A DNA stretch of 64,000 nucleotides from Quercus robur (GCF_932294415.1 NC_065538.1:75679834-75743833), one strand, 5' to 3'. Shown: positions 1 to 12,627, counted from the first letter of the stretch. A program made the numbers and translations. The notes: generated by a model from the sequence alone, not told the origin.

Positions 1-806
1 ATGGACTAGTTGTTGAACATCTCTCTCACATTGCTGGAAGTTATCTTCTAATTAAAGATGGTTATTATTACTAATATTATTCCTAAGAGTAATGCTAAAC
101 AATCATTAAACAGAACTTTATTGATAAGCAAGGAGGCATCATTGATGAGGCTAAAAGAAATAAGTGGCTCCAAATGTTGTGAAATAATTAATTCATATAA
201 AGAGGGAAGGTAATCGAGCTGCACCTGAGCTGGATGGATATGCAGAACATAGGACTATAGGAGTGCATGCCACATGGAATGTTTTGTGTAAGATGAAAGA
301 AATTTTTTTTTTTTGGTTGAAATTTTATAATTTGATAATTGGGGAGGAGGGATTTAAAGTTTTGAACTGTGAATATTTCCAATAGAAACATTAAGAAATA
401 TTAGTTAAGTTATAAGACTCATTAAGAAATTGAGATAATAGCGTGCATTTAAAATGTATATTGCTACATATTTTGCATGTCAAATGTGCATAACATATAG
501 ATATCAAGAATTTTTTAAAGATGTATATGATATAATGGAGGTAATTAGTGCCATTCTAACATATTAAATAATTATTTGAATTTTTTTTTTTTTTATGATT
601 AGTGACACATTAACTTGTAAGACTTATATAGTAGAATTTGTGATATCCCTAACATTTAAATAATCTTACGACTTACCCTTAAAATGTTATATAATTAATT
701 TATATTGTTATATATCCACACAAATTGGGTATGTTAGCAACTATTTGATAAACTAAAAAAAATGTAGAAAATAGAAATGTAAATAGCATTTTTCATATTT
801 TTCAAG
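1..806. other. AT-rich flank or intron upstream of MATE exons
   Basis: I see no coding exon here on either strand. The stretch is AT-rich with homopolymer runs of T. Because the first MATE exon at 807 opens in the middle of a codon, this region is most simply the end of an intron whose upstream exons lie before the window. Confidence 0.5.
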
Positions 807-1709
807 GAGTGGCTGTCGGCTGTGGATGGCAAGCATTTGTTGCGTACGTTAACGTGGGGTGTTACTACATTATTGGTATCCCATTGGGTGCAGTACTTGG
901 CTTTAAATTCGACCTTGGAGCTAAGGTATGACCAATTATTTACTCTTACTGTTACCTTTATTTTTGAGTTAACAGTTCCTTTATTTTCTCAATTATGTTT
1001 TTGGTGTAGGGCATTTGGTCTGGGATGATAGGAGGCACTCTTATACAGACTCTCATTTTAATTTGGTTCACATTTCGGACAGATTGGACTAAAGAGGTAA
1101 ATTCAACAACCAAATTTAGTAATAATCACATTAACATATACAATATTAACTTTTAACTCTTTTCTTTTTGATAATAATTAAAACAACTTGGGTTTTACCA
1201 CAAGTCTACAAGTGATAATGACAAGTAATTCTAATACCAGTCCAAATTTCGGCGGACTCATAATGACAAGGACTAACAATGATTTACTTATCAATCAAAG
1301 GGGAAAAAAATTAATTATTTGCTTAGTGGAATAATTATGATGATGACTTCAAATAAATATATAATGAAAGATAAAGACTCAACTAACATTCTTATTTTGA
1401 CTAGTTTGTTAGTTGCTCAAATCTTGGTCAAAAATTCAAGACTTTGTAATTCAGTTAACACTTTTTTAATATTCTAATATAACATTTGCAAATTCCCTCT
1501 CTACTGTTGAAGTTATTGAATTATTTAAATTAGCAAGAAAACATTTATTGTGATGCCAATTAATTAGATGTATTTTTGACAAGTAGGTGATTCAATTTTC
1601 CAAATTGGTGATCATTTGTATATTGAACTCTAAAAAATTTTAGGTTGAAAAAGCAAAGAAGCGTTTGGATAAGTGGGAAGACAAGAAGGAACCTCTTTTG
1701 ACGGATTAA
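807..1709 (+). CDS. MATE/DTX transporter, C-terminal three exons (5' part outside window)
   Basis: Three exons, 807-925, 1010-1096 and 1644-1709 (stop TAA), read in one frame through GT-AG introns and give about 90 residues. The first begins [20 protein letters not shown], the signature of the last membrane helices of plant MATE (DETOXIFICATION) transporters; the second gives [17 protein letters not shown]; the third is the basic cytosolic tail ending near KEPLLTD. MATE proteins are cation-coupled efflux carriers of about 480-500 residues in plasma or vacuolar membranes, moving flavonoids, alkaloids, citrate or hormones. The sequence is closest, from memory, to the DTX33-36 clade (At1g11670 type). 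The first exon begins with the last two bases of a split Gly codon, so upstream exons must exist before base 1. The frame is open, so this is probably the 3' end of the functional member of the local array. The substrate cannot be told. Confidence 0.8.
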
Positions 1710-2210
1710 CACACTCTTTTCGCATCAAGTTACAAGCCTTTGTGTGCATGGAAAATGGGATCTTTTCCAACCAATAACCATCTAGTGTTCAATTTTCAAT
1801 TTTCAATAAGCTTGATGCTTCATGAGGATCCTCACCAAATTTGGTGCCACTGGCTTAGTCAGATTATTAACACTGCATTGAATTTCAATTTCTAATTTTT
1901 TGTTCTTGAATTTCAATTTGACTCATTATTAGTCATTTATTCGAGCTGAGAATTTGAAGGACAAAGAGGCCAGTCATTAAGGCAAATGTCCATCCAAAAA
2001 AGGAAATGGCGTTTATTATGTCCAACTAACTTAAAATGGGATCTAATTAAACCTTTCCAAATATGTGAGCCACGACATCCACAGTCCAATTTTTATATAC
2101 AACTAAAATCACAAAAGAACAGAATCCCAACCACCACCCACGACATAAAAAAAATGCCATTAGGAGAAAATCGAAAAATTAGGAGTTATAATCACTGTAA
2201 TGACTCAATT
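1710..2210. other. 3' flank of MATE gene
   Basis: AT-rich sequence that should include the MATE 3' UTR. No open frame or known element is recognisable. The five bases CAATT at 2206-2210 are one copy of the target duplication of the solo LTR that follows. Confidence 0.4.
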
Positions 2211-2983
2211 TGTAACGACCCCAAATTGGTGTATTGGGTTCGAACGTTAAAGGCTCAAACAATAAATTTGTAGAGAGTGGACTAAAAGGCTAGGCCTTAG
2301 TCATCGGACAGTAGTTAGTCATGGTGTTCATGATGGTTGCATAGAGGTGAACTGAGTTTGTCCAAGAAGACTTTCTCTCTGGCACGGCCTGAGTGGTTCC
2401 GGTCATTCGACCTCGTCCGATGAGCTTAATATTCTCATTATTCCTTTTACCTTAGGTTACAATGGTCCAAGAGTTGATACATAATGCTCTTTTCTTACTT
2501 TTTGGCGCAGATGAATTCTTACATTATATAGCCCCTCTCAATTGATCCTGACCTTCCATTTGTTGATCAGGCAGGTAACTACTCGAGTGCTTGTCCCATC
2601 AGCCGCCTTTCCCCACTTTCTATTAGTTGCAATAACCGAAATCACACTGTTCAGGGGTCTTTTCCCATCAATGTGGTCAGGACGTTTGTTGGCGCATTCA
2701 ATGCGAAGGTGACATTTTTTCCTTGAACCGCTCCCACACTGTACCCCCGTACGAGTCCTATTGTACTCGTCCTTTTTTCTGGGAGCGCTTTGGGGGTTGC
2801 CTTTAATGGCGTGTCGTTATTCCCTTTTAGGTCTTGGGATGCCGAAGACAAGATCGTCCTCGGCTGCATTTCTAGGCCATTTGGACTTTCGCTGCATGTC
2901 TTCGGCAACGTCTCTCCTCGGCGCGACCCTTGGGCCCTAGTGTATAGTGGGCCGGGGTCACAAATTTTCTGGCCCCACAATCA
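2211..2983 (-). mobile_element. Solo LTR, family A, inverted
   Basis: On the minus strand the 773-bp unit opens TGATTGTGGGGCC and closes GTTACA (TG...CA). It is flanked by a perfect 5-bp duplication CAATT (2206-2210 and 2984-2988). No internal retrotransposon coding sequence, primer-binding site or second LTR is present, so it is a solo LTR left by recombination. It is related to the plus-strand element at 40657-41361: both open TGTGGGGCCAGA, share blocks such as AGGGCCCAA and GCCGAGGACGATCTT, and close near TTACA. Confidence 0.8.
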
Positions 2984-3578
2984 CAATTCGTATGTTACAA
3001 TGAATCCTAAATAAGGTATATATAAGAATTATGATCTAGGATTAGAGATATATTGGCTAAATAAAATAATTCTGTCTTTTAGGCCAATATACATAAATCT
3101 AATATCTCTAACATTGTCATAAAACATCATATTCAAATTTAAAGATTGTATCATAATATATTTTTCCCATTACTTTGAAAAAAGATTTAAGAATATTATA
3201 TATATTATATTGCTTACCATAGTCTCTATATATGTTGTATTAATTTTCTAAGAATGTATTATGGTATTGATATTTTATATATAACGATAACACATGTATA
3301 AAAAAAAATTATGCATATATATTATTTCAACAAGTATACAAAGAAATTTTTTTTTTAACTGTTTGGTACAGTCATGTCGTGTGAGAAGGAAATATGACAT
3401 CATTTGAACACCCGCAATATTATATAATTACTCTTCCAACAAAGTGAGTTAAAAAATAAGCTCCAATAAGTTTATAAACCTATGGCTAGAAAAATTTGTA
3501 ATTGCTACAGAGACTGTCATGGCATCTCCAAACTATATTCGATATTTTTGACACAATTATTCTTATTCTCTTTCTTTT

Positions 3579-3790
3579 CTCCTTTCTTTTTCTCACAACC
3601 CCACAGAAAAAATAGAAAGCCTGAGCTCAATATGAACAAGTGGCCTTTGATGGGTGTCTTAACTCCAAAGCTAGCTTTTCTCCTTTCTTTTTAAACCCCA
3701 CAGAAAAAATAGAAGGCCTGAGCTCAATTTGACCAAGTGGCCTTTGATGGGTGTCCACTGTCCAACTCCAAATTAAAGCTGAATAGCAAG
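3579..3790. repeat. Tandem duplication, about 101-bp period
   Basis: The block starting CTCCTTTCTTT at 3579 recurs at 3680. Both copies carry CCCCACAGAAAAAATAGAA, then a GCCTGAGCTCAAT stretch and AAGTGGCCTTTGATGGGTGTC. The copies differ at a few sites, so the event is not very recent. No coding role is seen. Confidence 0.75.
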
Positions 3791-4191
3791 AAAGTGTGAG
3801 CAGGGTTAAAAAAGAAAGAAATATGAATAATGACAAAGAGCCAAATGAACCAATCTGGCAATCTGTATAGGTAAGAGATATTTTTTTTTTTTTTTTTTTT
3901 TAAATCTAAAGAGACGAAAACGAAATTAAGGTTCTTAGAGAGAAGAAAAAGGGAATAAACAAAGACTTGAAATAGAGAGAATAAGAAAGGTTGTTGAAGA
4001 ATGTATTTAAAAAATGAAGACTAGAAAAAACAATTTTTTTAACGAAATTTGATTGAAATTTTGAGTGAACTACTAGAAATACTCTTGCAGATTACAATGA
4101 TGGGTTCTAGCTTTTGGAATCCCATTCCGACAGGGAAAAAAGGACATATGAGAAGGAACCAAGAATCTGTCTAAGAGAAAAAGAAGACAAG

Positions 4192-4198
<7 letters not shown>

Positions 4199-4226
<28 letters not shown>
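4199..4226. repeat. TA microsatellite
   Basis: An uninterrupted run of TA dinucleotides of about 14 units follows an A-run. Confidence 0.9.
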
Positions 4227-4227
<1 letters not shown>

Positions 4228-5793
4228 GGATAATGGATTTGATTGTATGGGAGAGGAATGGAGACGAGAAGTAGAGAAAAGCCAAATTATTTTTTATTTA
4301 ATATTTATTAGGCACATATAAACGATCAAAGTCAAACGGATTATAAAGAGTGATTTCAAAAGCACAAATTTGGTGTGTAATCTGTGTTTTCTTCCAGTTG
4401 GTTTGATTTTATATCATACATTAATAATTAAAAATAAACCACAGTTTTAGTCATATTATCAATGAATATTGGCTATTGAGCATCTTTTATGCAATTTTTA
4501 TATACATATTCTTGGTGTTTTTTGTTAATAACATAAATAATAGGTAATTGAATATTTATCTTGATATTAATTAGTTTCATTGGATGAGAAAAACAATAAA
4601 GTTTATGGATTAATGGGATCTTAGAGATGTTTCATATTTTGGTAAAAAATTTGATTCCCAAACCAATGAGGAGAAAGTATTAATTTATAATTAAATTAAA
4701 TAAATGTTATCTCTATATATTAAGAGGATTCAAAAAGTATTTTTTTTTTTTTTTTTTACTTTTAGAACTACCCCTAATTTAATTAATTTATAATTATTCT
4801 TAAAACATAAAAAATGAGGTTAAAACCTTAAATCAACAAAAATTAAAAACAAAAAACCTACTCCATGTACACAACCAAAACTACCACATGTTCTATATAT
4901 ATATATAAAACTACCCCAAGTTCCTAGTACGGTGCATGGTACCACATATTGCTTATTGTGTTGGTATCAATAAGTTTTGTTGCACCTATGAAAAGTTAAT
5001 TACTAGGCAGGGAGGTGTTTATTACTCATTATTTATTTTAGGGAAATATTGATGAGTGTTTCTAGGGTATTGATTTTTTTTATATAAGATAGAATTTTAC
5101 TTTAATTTAATCTAAGTGTATATGTGTGTGAAGTTTCCTCTTAAAGACTTAAACCCCGGCCCTTGCCACCAACACCCCACAAACACTTATACTTGTGGAG
5201 TGACCATCGGACCAAGGGCGTGCGGTGGTTTAGGGTATTGGTTAAGAATTCATTTTAGGAAAGTTTTGACATCACTTTTATGGGAAATAAAAAAAACTGT
5301 CAAAATATTAATTGCTTTTTTTTTCTCTTCTCATAAAAACTTTATTTAACTGAATTCTTAACCAATGACCTAAAGGTACTCGTTAGCACGACCCTTTATT
5401 TTATACCGTTTTACATACACCAAGCAACTAAAGTCACTGATTCAAGTTTCTGTGCAACAAGTTTAATCCAGATAATTAAATATAATTAAATACCTATTTT
5501 CGACTAAATGGAGAGAGGTTCAAGTTATAGTAGGGGCCTTGTAAACATGTTATTTGTTTATTTTATTTTTTATGGTGCCTCACTAATGAGAGGATTATTT
5601 TCCTGAAAGAAAGACTGACATTGTAGCCGTTTTTTTTTTGTTTTCCTCCCCAAATACAAATCTAGCTACTAATCTTCATCAGGGCTTCTTTTAATGCAAA
5701 AGGGCAATGGCAGTGTTTAATGTTAAAAGTCGTTTTAAACTCTTTATTATAATTAGATTCACTTTAAATAACATTTTTAAGTTTTAATTGTAG

Positions 5794-6925
5794 GGGTGGC
5801 TGTTGGATGTGGATGGCAAGCATTTGTGGCATATGTAAATGTGGGATGTTACTACGTGGTTGGAATACCTTTGGGTTGCGTTCTCGGCTTTAAGTTCGAC
5901 CTTGGCGCTAAGGTTTACCACCCTTCTTATATAATAAATCTAGTGTGCCAAATTAATATGATGCACCTTTATTAATTTTCATGCACTGATACACATTATT
6001 TGTCAGCTGAAAAATATACATAAATATATATATATATCATTTTTAGATGTGACCAAAGAAATGATGCACTGAATAAAATTGCTTGACTGAACGAAACAGG
6101 GAATATGGACAGGGATGATAGGATGAACTGTGATGCAGACCTTCATTTTACTTTGGGCAACATTTCGCACGGACTGGAATAAGGAGGTATGTTCTACAAT
6201 GAATAAAGAGGAATTGAACTTTAGTTTACTACTTGAAATTGAAATGCTTACTATCATTTATGGCTTTTGAACACTGAGTAATCAGTACCTCTATATGCTA
6301 ATTCAAATTTTGGGGCACACATAAAAAATAAAAAGAAAAAAAGATAACCATAATGAATTTGATCATGGAATGACAACCACAAGCTCTTATTTTCAAAATA
6401 AAAATTGAGCATCTTAAATTTTTAAATTTTTAGATGTTCCATCAACCCATCACTGTATAATCAAAGACAATAATAGCTGGCCCAAAAACAAGGGTATTGG
6501 TAGTTGGTGCAGTTTGGACCAGTAAGGTACAATCAATTATTTTGGGCTGGAACCCATCTGACCTTCATTGAATTGATTAGATGATTATAAATTGACCCTT
6601 CAGACTCCCAAAAAATATGACATATATTTAGGGAAAAAAAAAAAAGACAAATGGTTAATAATTTGTATCACATCGACTTCAAACTAGTTGCAACTTGTAA
6701 CTGAGGTTCAAGTGATACCCCATTAATAATAACATCCTTTTAGAAATGTTTTATGTAATTATGTCTATAATTCAAAACCATACCTCCTTCTCCCTCACCA
6801 TCTATCTAAAATAACTAGTGGTAACTAGTAAACCAGCACTGAGAAGTTGAAATTTTCAGGTGGAGATTGCTAAGAAACGATTGGAAAAATGGGACGACAC
6901 AAAGGAGCCTCTGCTGAAGAGCTAA
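5794..6925 (+). pseudogene. MATE 3'-end copy 2, interrupted by in-frame TGA
   Basis: Exons 5794-5912, 6100-6186 and 6860-6925 match copy 1 in exon length (119, 87 and 66 nt), phase and sequence, and encode the last MATE helices plus a tail ending KEPLLKS. In the middle exon the codon corresponding to the second Gly of MIGG is TGA (6124-6126), one base from GGA, so the last 43 or so residues would be lost. No upstream MATE exons lie between copy 1 and this block, so it is a duplicated 3' end rather than a whole gene. Splice sites remain intact. It could still act as alternative terminal exons for copy 1, but the stop argues that this would be unproductive. Confidence 0.8.
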
Positions 6926-7318
6926 TGAGCTTGCCGACATTGATTCACAAGTATCAAAATTTTGGGCCTGGGTTGTAGGAGATGGACTTGCAACAATCAA
7001 TCATAGACAGGATTTGACCCATCGATCAGCTACCAAAAATCTCTCTGGCTAGTTAACAAGCCTGCCCATAGTTCTTGGACCATAGAAGGAATTGAGTTGC
7101 GGTGTGCTTTACCGAGAATCAGCCAATAATGTGGCCCATCTTTCGTTCTTTTTGGCATTAATTTGCTCAGTGTGCTTCAAACTTTATTGATCTACATATT
7201 CTCCCAGCCTTTATTGCTGGACCAGTCGAAATTCATCCTAATAATTTATCATGAGTCAAATCTATAAAATTGATGATTTTATTACCCCAGATGTTGTCCA
7301 GAGGCTCACAGTTTACTT

Positions 7319-7718
7319 CAGAACAAAGTTTCTCTCTAAACTAGTTTTGAGAGAAACTCTACAAACTCTTCATATATCTCTATATTGAGTGTGAAATTTG
7401 AAAATTTAACTGTTAAATTGCATGTTGTTATTATATTCTTCATGCATGTAAAATTTCAAGAAGATCAAAGATCGATTGCTATCCCATCAAACAAATGTTA
7501 AAATTTCAAATTTTTATGATCTAAAATTGTATATAAAAAATAAGTTTATTGATCGAATAATAAATAATATCCAATTTGAATTAAATTTGATTTGCATGTT
7601 AAGAACATAAGGAACATGAAATTCAACGGTTAGATTTTCAAAATTCATACAAAAACAAAAACATATATGAGAAATTTGAAAAGTTTCTCTCCAAACTAGT
7701 TTGGAAAGAAACTTTGTT
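7319..7718. mobile_element. 400-bp MITE with 8-bp TSD (hAT-like)
   Basis: The direct repeat GTTTACTT lies on both sides (7311-7318 and 7719-7726), and the 3'-flank copy near 10907 shows the empty site. The inner ends carry inverted repeats of about 35 bp containing ACAAAGTTTCTCTC and an AAACTAGTTT core, so each end is itself partly palindromic. The interior is AT-rich and non-coding. An 8-bp TSD is typical of hAT elements; the superfamily call is inference. Confidence 0.7.
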
Positions 7719-7726
7719 GTTTACTT

Positions 7727-8640
7727 AACAGGTGACGTACTTGCATGTAAGCTTTTTATAATTGAATTGACACATTTTGTTTTTCTTAATAGATATGTCC
7801 ATTATTGAAATTTCCTTCCCATTGTATCTCACAGGTAAAAAATTTATTAATAAAAAGTAGTAATTAAGAGTATGATATAATTAACTCAATTAGTAAAAAA
7901 TTTTATCTTCAAATAAGAAACTTGAAATAGAATCCTACCTATAGAAAAAAAAATAATAATAATTAATGTCTTTTTTCTTTAATGCAATTAGTTTTTTAAT
8001 CCTTTTTTTAAGAACCAAATACACATACAAAGGAGAGAAAGAATGAGATTCTAACAAAGAAGTTAATCACAAACTCCACTTAAAAGTTACAATAACTTTT
8101 AAAAGATGATGAAAAAAGTTATATTACATAAAATTCACTCTCTTAATGTCATGATTTGATTAAAAAAAATTATTACACAGCAGACATCATCATAGGCCAC
8201 TCACCATGCTTTCCTAATTATTTTTTCTAACATAATTTTGGATTTTTTTTTTATTTTTTATTTTTTTATTATTATGTCAACCAAGTCATTCCATTAGCAT
8301 CTTCTAAAAAAAAAGCCATTCATTAGCATTAATTATGTTTTCAACCGTGATTGGTTCAATATTATTTTTACACATTAATTTATCACTAATACCATTTACA
8401 TATACTAATCATCAAATTACAACATATTAATTCAGTAATTGTGAAAAAATTTGTGAGTGTGATTAATTATCACAAAAAGAACACAAGAAAAGGCAACTTA
8501 TTTGTAATTGTTTACAAACTTTTTTGCAGCAAGATCAAAGACAGCAACACACATTAGGCAGATAAGCATACAACATAATACAAAAATCTATGAAGAAGAA
8601 TTATTCCTTTTTAAAATTTAGTGGATATTTGTTTTAAAAT
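7727..8640. other. AT-rich spacer within the MATE duplication
   Basis: No gene or bounded element is visible. Near 8700 the sequence becomes alignable with the last intron of MATE copy 2, so the right edge is where duplicated DNA begins. Confidence 0.4.
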
Positions 8641-8880
8641 TATCAAACTTGCTATCATAAAAATAGTAAAGTAGCTTGAGTAAAGTATATTATAAGTAGA
8701 TTTGTCGACATTATTATAGACAAAATTGCTAATCATGTGTATCACATGTGACTTCAAGCTATTAGTAACAGAGGTTAAGTTCAAGTGATAGCTTATTAAT
8801 AATAGCATATTTTGTGATGTTTTATATAATACGAAACTTCACCTTCTTCTTCCCTCATTATCTATCTAAGAGAGAAACTA

Positions 8881-9211
8881 AGGCCAAAATGGCCAAATAA
8901 CATCTTTGGCCGAAATATTTGGTGATTTATCACTGTTTGCGAAATAATTAGAGATTTAACACTTTTTTGAAACTCAAGTTTGTCATGTAACTCGAGTTCT
9001 AGGAACTCGAATTCCATGTAAAATAACCACCAATTTTTTATGTAACTTAAGTTCCATAAAAAATAGCATGGCAAACTTGAAGGCTATTTTTTCAAAGAAC
9101 TCGAGTTACACAGTAAACTCAAGTTTCACAAACTCAAGTTCTAAAAGAGTGGTACATCCATATATATTTCCAAAATAGGAGTAGATCGCTAAATATTTGG
9201 TCATTTTGGCC
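8881..9211. mobile_element. 331-bp MITE with 9-bp TSD (Mutator-like)
   Basis: GAGAAACTA flanks the unit exactly (8872-8880 and 9212-9220). The ends are inverted: GGCCAAAATGGCCAAATA on the left matches GGCCAAAATGACCAAATA read from the right. Copies 2 and 4 of the surrounding intron lack the insert. The interior repeats variants of the palindrome AACTCGAGTT several times. A 9-bp TSD is usual for Mutator-type elements; the assignment is inference. Confidence 0.75.
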
Positions 9212-9262
9212 GAGAAACTAATGGTAACTTGTAAAGAAGCACTGAGAAGTTGAAATTTTCAG

Positions 9263-9328
9263 GTGGAGGTTGCTAGGAAACGATTGGCAAAATGGGACGA
9301 CACGAAGGAGCCTCTTCTGAAGAACTAA
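9263..9328 (+). pseudogene. MATE last exon, copy 3 (orphan)
   Basis: After the acceptor TTTTCAG the 66-nt exon encodes a tail of the form VEVARKRLAKWDDTKEPLLK followed by Asn and TAA. It is open, but the two exons that should precede it are absent from the adjoining sequence; only part of the preceding intron was duplicated with it. The 3' flank is also copied and is cut by the solo LTR at 9612. It is expected to be non-functional unless used as an alternative terminal exon. Confidence 0.75.
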
Positions 9329-9611
9329 TGAGCTTGCTGAAATTCGTTTATAGGTAGCTAAAGGTTGGGCCTGGGTTGTGGGAGATGGACTCGAAACAAT
9401 CAATTATCTCATGGATATCACCAGACAAGATTTGACTCATGAACTATCAAAAATCTCTCCCAGTTTCCGGGTCGGACCATCATTCTTGGACCATAGAAGG
9501 AATTGGGTTGGTGTGCTTTACTGGGAATCGGTGTATATGAGGCCCATCTTTGGTTCTTTCCCAGTGACCAGGCATTTTTTCTTAAACACCCTTTCATCTC
9601 TTAGGCATTAA

Positions 9612-10703
9612 TGTAAGGTTGAATTTATTTAATCATGTATTAGTTTTATTCCGTGTCAAATTTGCTTATAATTTAGCAATTAGATACCCTGTATTTAGGT
9701 GGGAATTATGTAAAGGTTGTGTGTGAGAGAGTGTGAAGAAATTCAAAAATGTGTGCATTTGGAGGTTTCTCACAACTAGATCTTGCGAGTGACTCGCGAC
9801 TAACAACTCACCAAAATGCCACACGTGTGAAGCATGCAGGAAGTTGAAGGATCACGACAGCTAGAGCACTATAGGATAAAAAGTACAGTCTGGCAATTCT
9901 CTCGCAACTCAAACTCACGACTCATCCCACTTGCGAGACTGAGTCGCCAGAATGTCCTGTTATGCAGAAAAATGACATTTCACATTCCTCACATACACTA
10001 CTATAAATGCCCTTATACCCACAAAATATAGAAAGCTTCTAGAAAGAATTTTGAGAGAGAAACCCTAGAGAAAACCAAGATTGACTCATCCACAATCTTA
10101 AACATTTGATTCTCCAATTTCCTCTACTCTCAGCCTCTCCATTGACATATCCTTGAGAGGTATATTTGCCAAATCCTTATTTCACCACACCCATATTAGT
10201 GAGGAGGTATTTTGGTGCTTAGGAAGCAATTCGGAGATGACCAATTCACTTGGTTGATGCAATGGGTTTGTTATGAGATCCAAGAAGCTAAAGAAGACAC
10301 AATTAGGTTTAACTATGTTGGAGCAAGAAGCTTGGAGGGTTTAGGTGCTTTGGGTAGATTAGGTTTGGAGGGTTTATTGCTATTCGTGTATCCCAACTTT
10401 ATTTTTTAGTGGATCATTTTACCGTTTGGAGGGCGGCGGAGAGGTTTTTCGCCGAGTTCTTCAGTTTTCTCTTCAATAACCAGTGTCGGTGTTATCTTTG
10501 TGTTTGCATCTCTCTAACCCTTACTTTTGCCTTTTAATTGCTGATGTGTTGTGATTAATGGTGTAGAGTTGTTTATCTATTTGGGTTTTTACTTGTACCT
10601 ATTATTCCGCACATCTATTATTTGGGTATAATCTTGTATTGGTTATGTTTGAAATTGGGAATCTAAACATTCATTAGTGTTTGTCACACTAATTGAACTT
10701 TCA
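9612..10703 (+). mobile_element. Solo LTR, family B, in MATE copy-3 3' flank
   Basis: The unit opens TGTAAGGTTGAATT and closes TTGAACTTTCA, with imperfect inverted ends (TG...CA). ATTAA lies on both sides (9607-9611 and 10704-10708). The empty site, GGCATTAATTTGCTC, is visible in MATE copy 2 near 7155. A TATA box (CTATAAATGCCC near 10002) followed by a leader-like stretch fits an LTR promoter. No internal genes or second LTR are present. The orientation is inferred from the TATA box. Confidence 0.8.
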
Positions 10704-10710
10704 ATTAATA

Positions 10711-12627
10711 TGCTCACTGTGCTTTAAACTTTTTATTCAACTTTGTGTTCACCCCAAACTACTGATGGACGAGTTGAAATTCATCCTAAAAATTCATCAT
10801 GAATCAAATCTATAGATTCGATGGTCATATTGCACATTTACACAGATGTTGTCCTGAGGTTTACAGTTTACTTTTTTTTTTTGATAATCAGGTTTACAGT
10901 TTACTTGATAGGTGATATACTGATTACTAACATGCAAGCTTGTAGTGCAAATGATCGTAAATCAATATAAAAAAATTTAAAAATTAAAATAAATAAAATT
11001 TACTGTTCCTTAAGTCACTTTCTTAAATTTTAATCATTTGTCTAGTTTAACAACTCTAACAAATGGCATTAAAATTAAAATACCCTCTCTCTTTTCTTCT
11101 TCTTATTCTTTTTTTTTTTTTTGTTTTTTTTGGTACCGCAAGAGAACCGCGAGGCTTTAGATCTCCTTGACTTCTTTTTTTGACAAGAGATCTCCTTGAC
11201 TTCAGGACGTGATCTTTTACTTCTATTGAAGAACTATAGAGATCTTAGATTGTTAATGAGCAAATCTATTTGTTATGTAATCATGATCAAAAGCTAACAA
11301 AAAAGCCTGAGGAAAAAAAAAAAAAAAAAAGCAACAAAAAAGTCTCATCTTCTCTCTCTCTTGGCTTCCCTGAAAGTCTAATTCTCCAAAATCAAAGACC
11401 ACAATTCGCAAATTCTCTTCAAACCCACGCCCAATCATTTAAATTCCTTTCTCTATCTTTCCCAACTCTCACTTCTTCATCTGCATATTCTCCTTCTTAT
11501 CCATTACCTTCTTCTTCTTACATTCCACCTACTAGCCCTTCTTACCCTTTGTGGACTTTACTTGAAACCAGATTGATTCAGTTTAAGGGTGATAAATAGG
11601 AGAGATTTGATGCAATGGGTTCTCTCTCAGGGCATAGGGATAGAAAAAAGAGAGAAAAGGAAGATGGTATTTTATGTTTAAGGGAAAATCACAACTTATC
11701 TCACAATTTTTTTGCCACAACATTAGTGTTATATTGCAGAATGTGAGTGATTGAAAAAAATAATAGGCCTATGTGTAAATAATAAACAACTACTCATGGT
11801 CTGTCACGTTAGAATTGTAACAAAGTTATGAATTAGCGTGCGTTTGGGTAAGAATGAAAAATTAATATTATTTCATTATTCAGCTTATTTTTGCTACTAT
11901 TTATGGATTCCACTACACTTTTTTACACTATTCATGGGCCTCGCTATATTATTTCAATTAACTTTTACCTTTATTTACAATACTTTTAGCAATAATTTTT
12001 CAGTTTTAACAAAATAAACAGTATCCAAATACACCCTTAATGTGTGATATTAGAACCACTCAATGTTTAATGTCATTTGTTAGAATGATTAAAATAGACA
12101 AGTGGTTGGATTTAAGTGGGAAAGAGCAATACCTAGGCTACGGTATCACATCTACCCCGGCCCTTAAAAAAGGAAAGAGAGGCGGGCAAGATGAATGCAA
12201 GATTTGTTGGATAAGAAGCATTGACAATTAATGCACCTTGAATATCTCACATTTGGATAATTCACACTGATTTACACAAAGTTCCCACGTGAAGTATAAC
12301 TTAGGCCTATGAACATCCGCAGACAACAATACATGGATTCACACTAGAATTATCAAATAAGTCTTCTTGGATAGTGATGTCAAGAGGAACTGACAATTAA
12401 CAGACCGGTACAGAAATAATATGCTCTAAATTTCTACTTTTTACCAGCCTACACTCTAGTCATTTCATGCACAACCTTGCTTTCTAGCTGGAGTTCTTAA
12501 AGGTTGTCGTGACCTCTTCTGTCTCTCTGTGTCTGTATACACTATTCTTATTCTTTACCATACAGTGCCAACCTGCTCCATTAGAAGAAAGGAACGAGCA
12601 GTAAGAAGCCAAGTTTTCCTGCCTAAG
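10711..12627. other. Spacer: MATE 3' flank, then gene-free DNA
   Basis: The left 230 bp continue the duplicated MATE 3' flank, to about 10960. The rest is AT-rich with T and A runs and shows no supported gene. The pyrimidine-rich stretch at 11345-11550 looks leader-like, but no ORF follows it. Confidence 0.4.

Larger units (their letters stand above)
2989..5793. other. Gene-free, AT-rich spacer
   Basis: No supported gene. It holds a 101-bp tandem duplication near 3579, T-runs, a TA microsatellite at 4199-4226 and a short GC-richer patch at 5140-5230 that looks like a decayed retroelement piece. It separates MATE copy 1 from copy 2 and contains no upstream MATE exons. Confidence 0.5.

Noticed and set aside
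11270..11599. 109-aa plus-strand ORF rich in Ser/Pro
   Set aside because: It comes from a pyrimidine-rich low-complexity stretch with an A-run at its start; no domain or splice context supports it.
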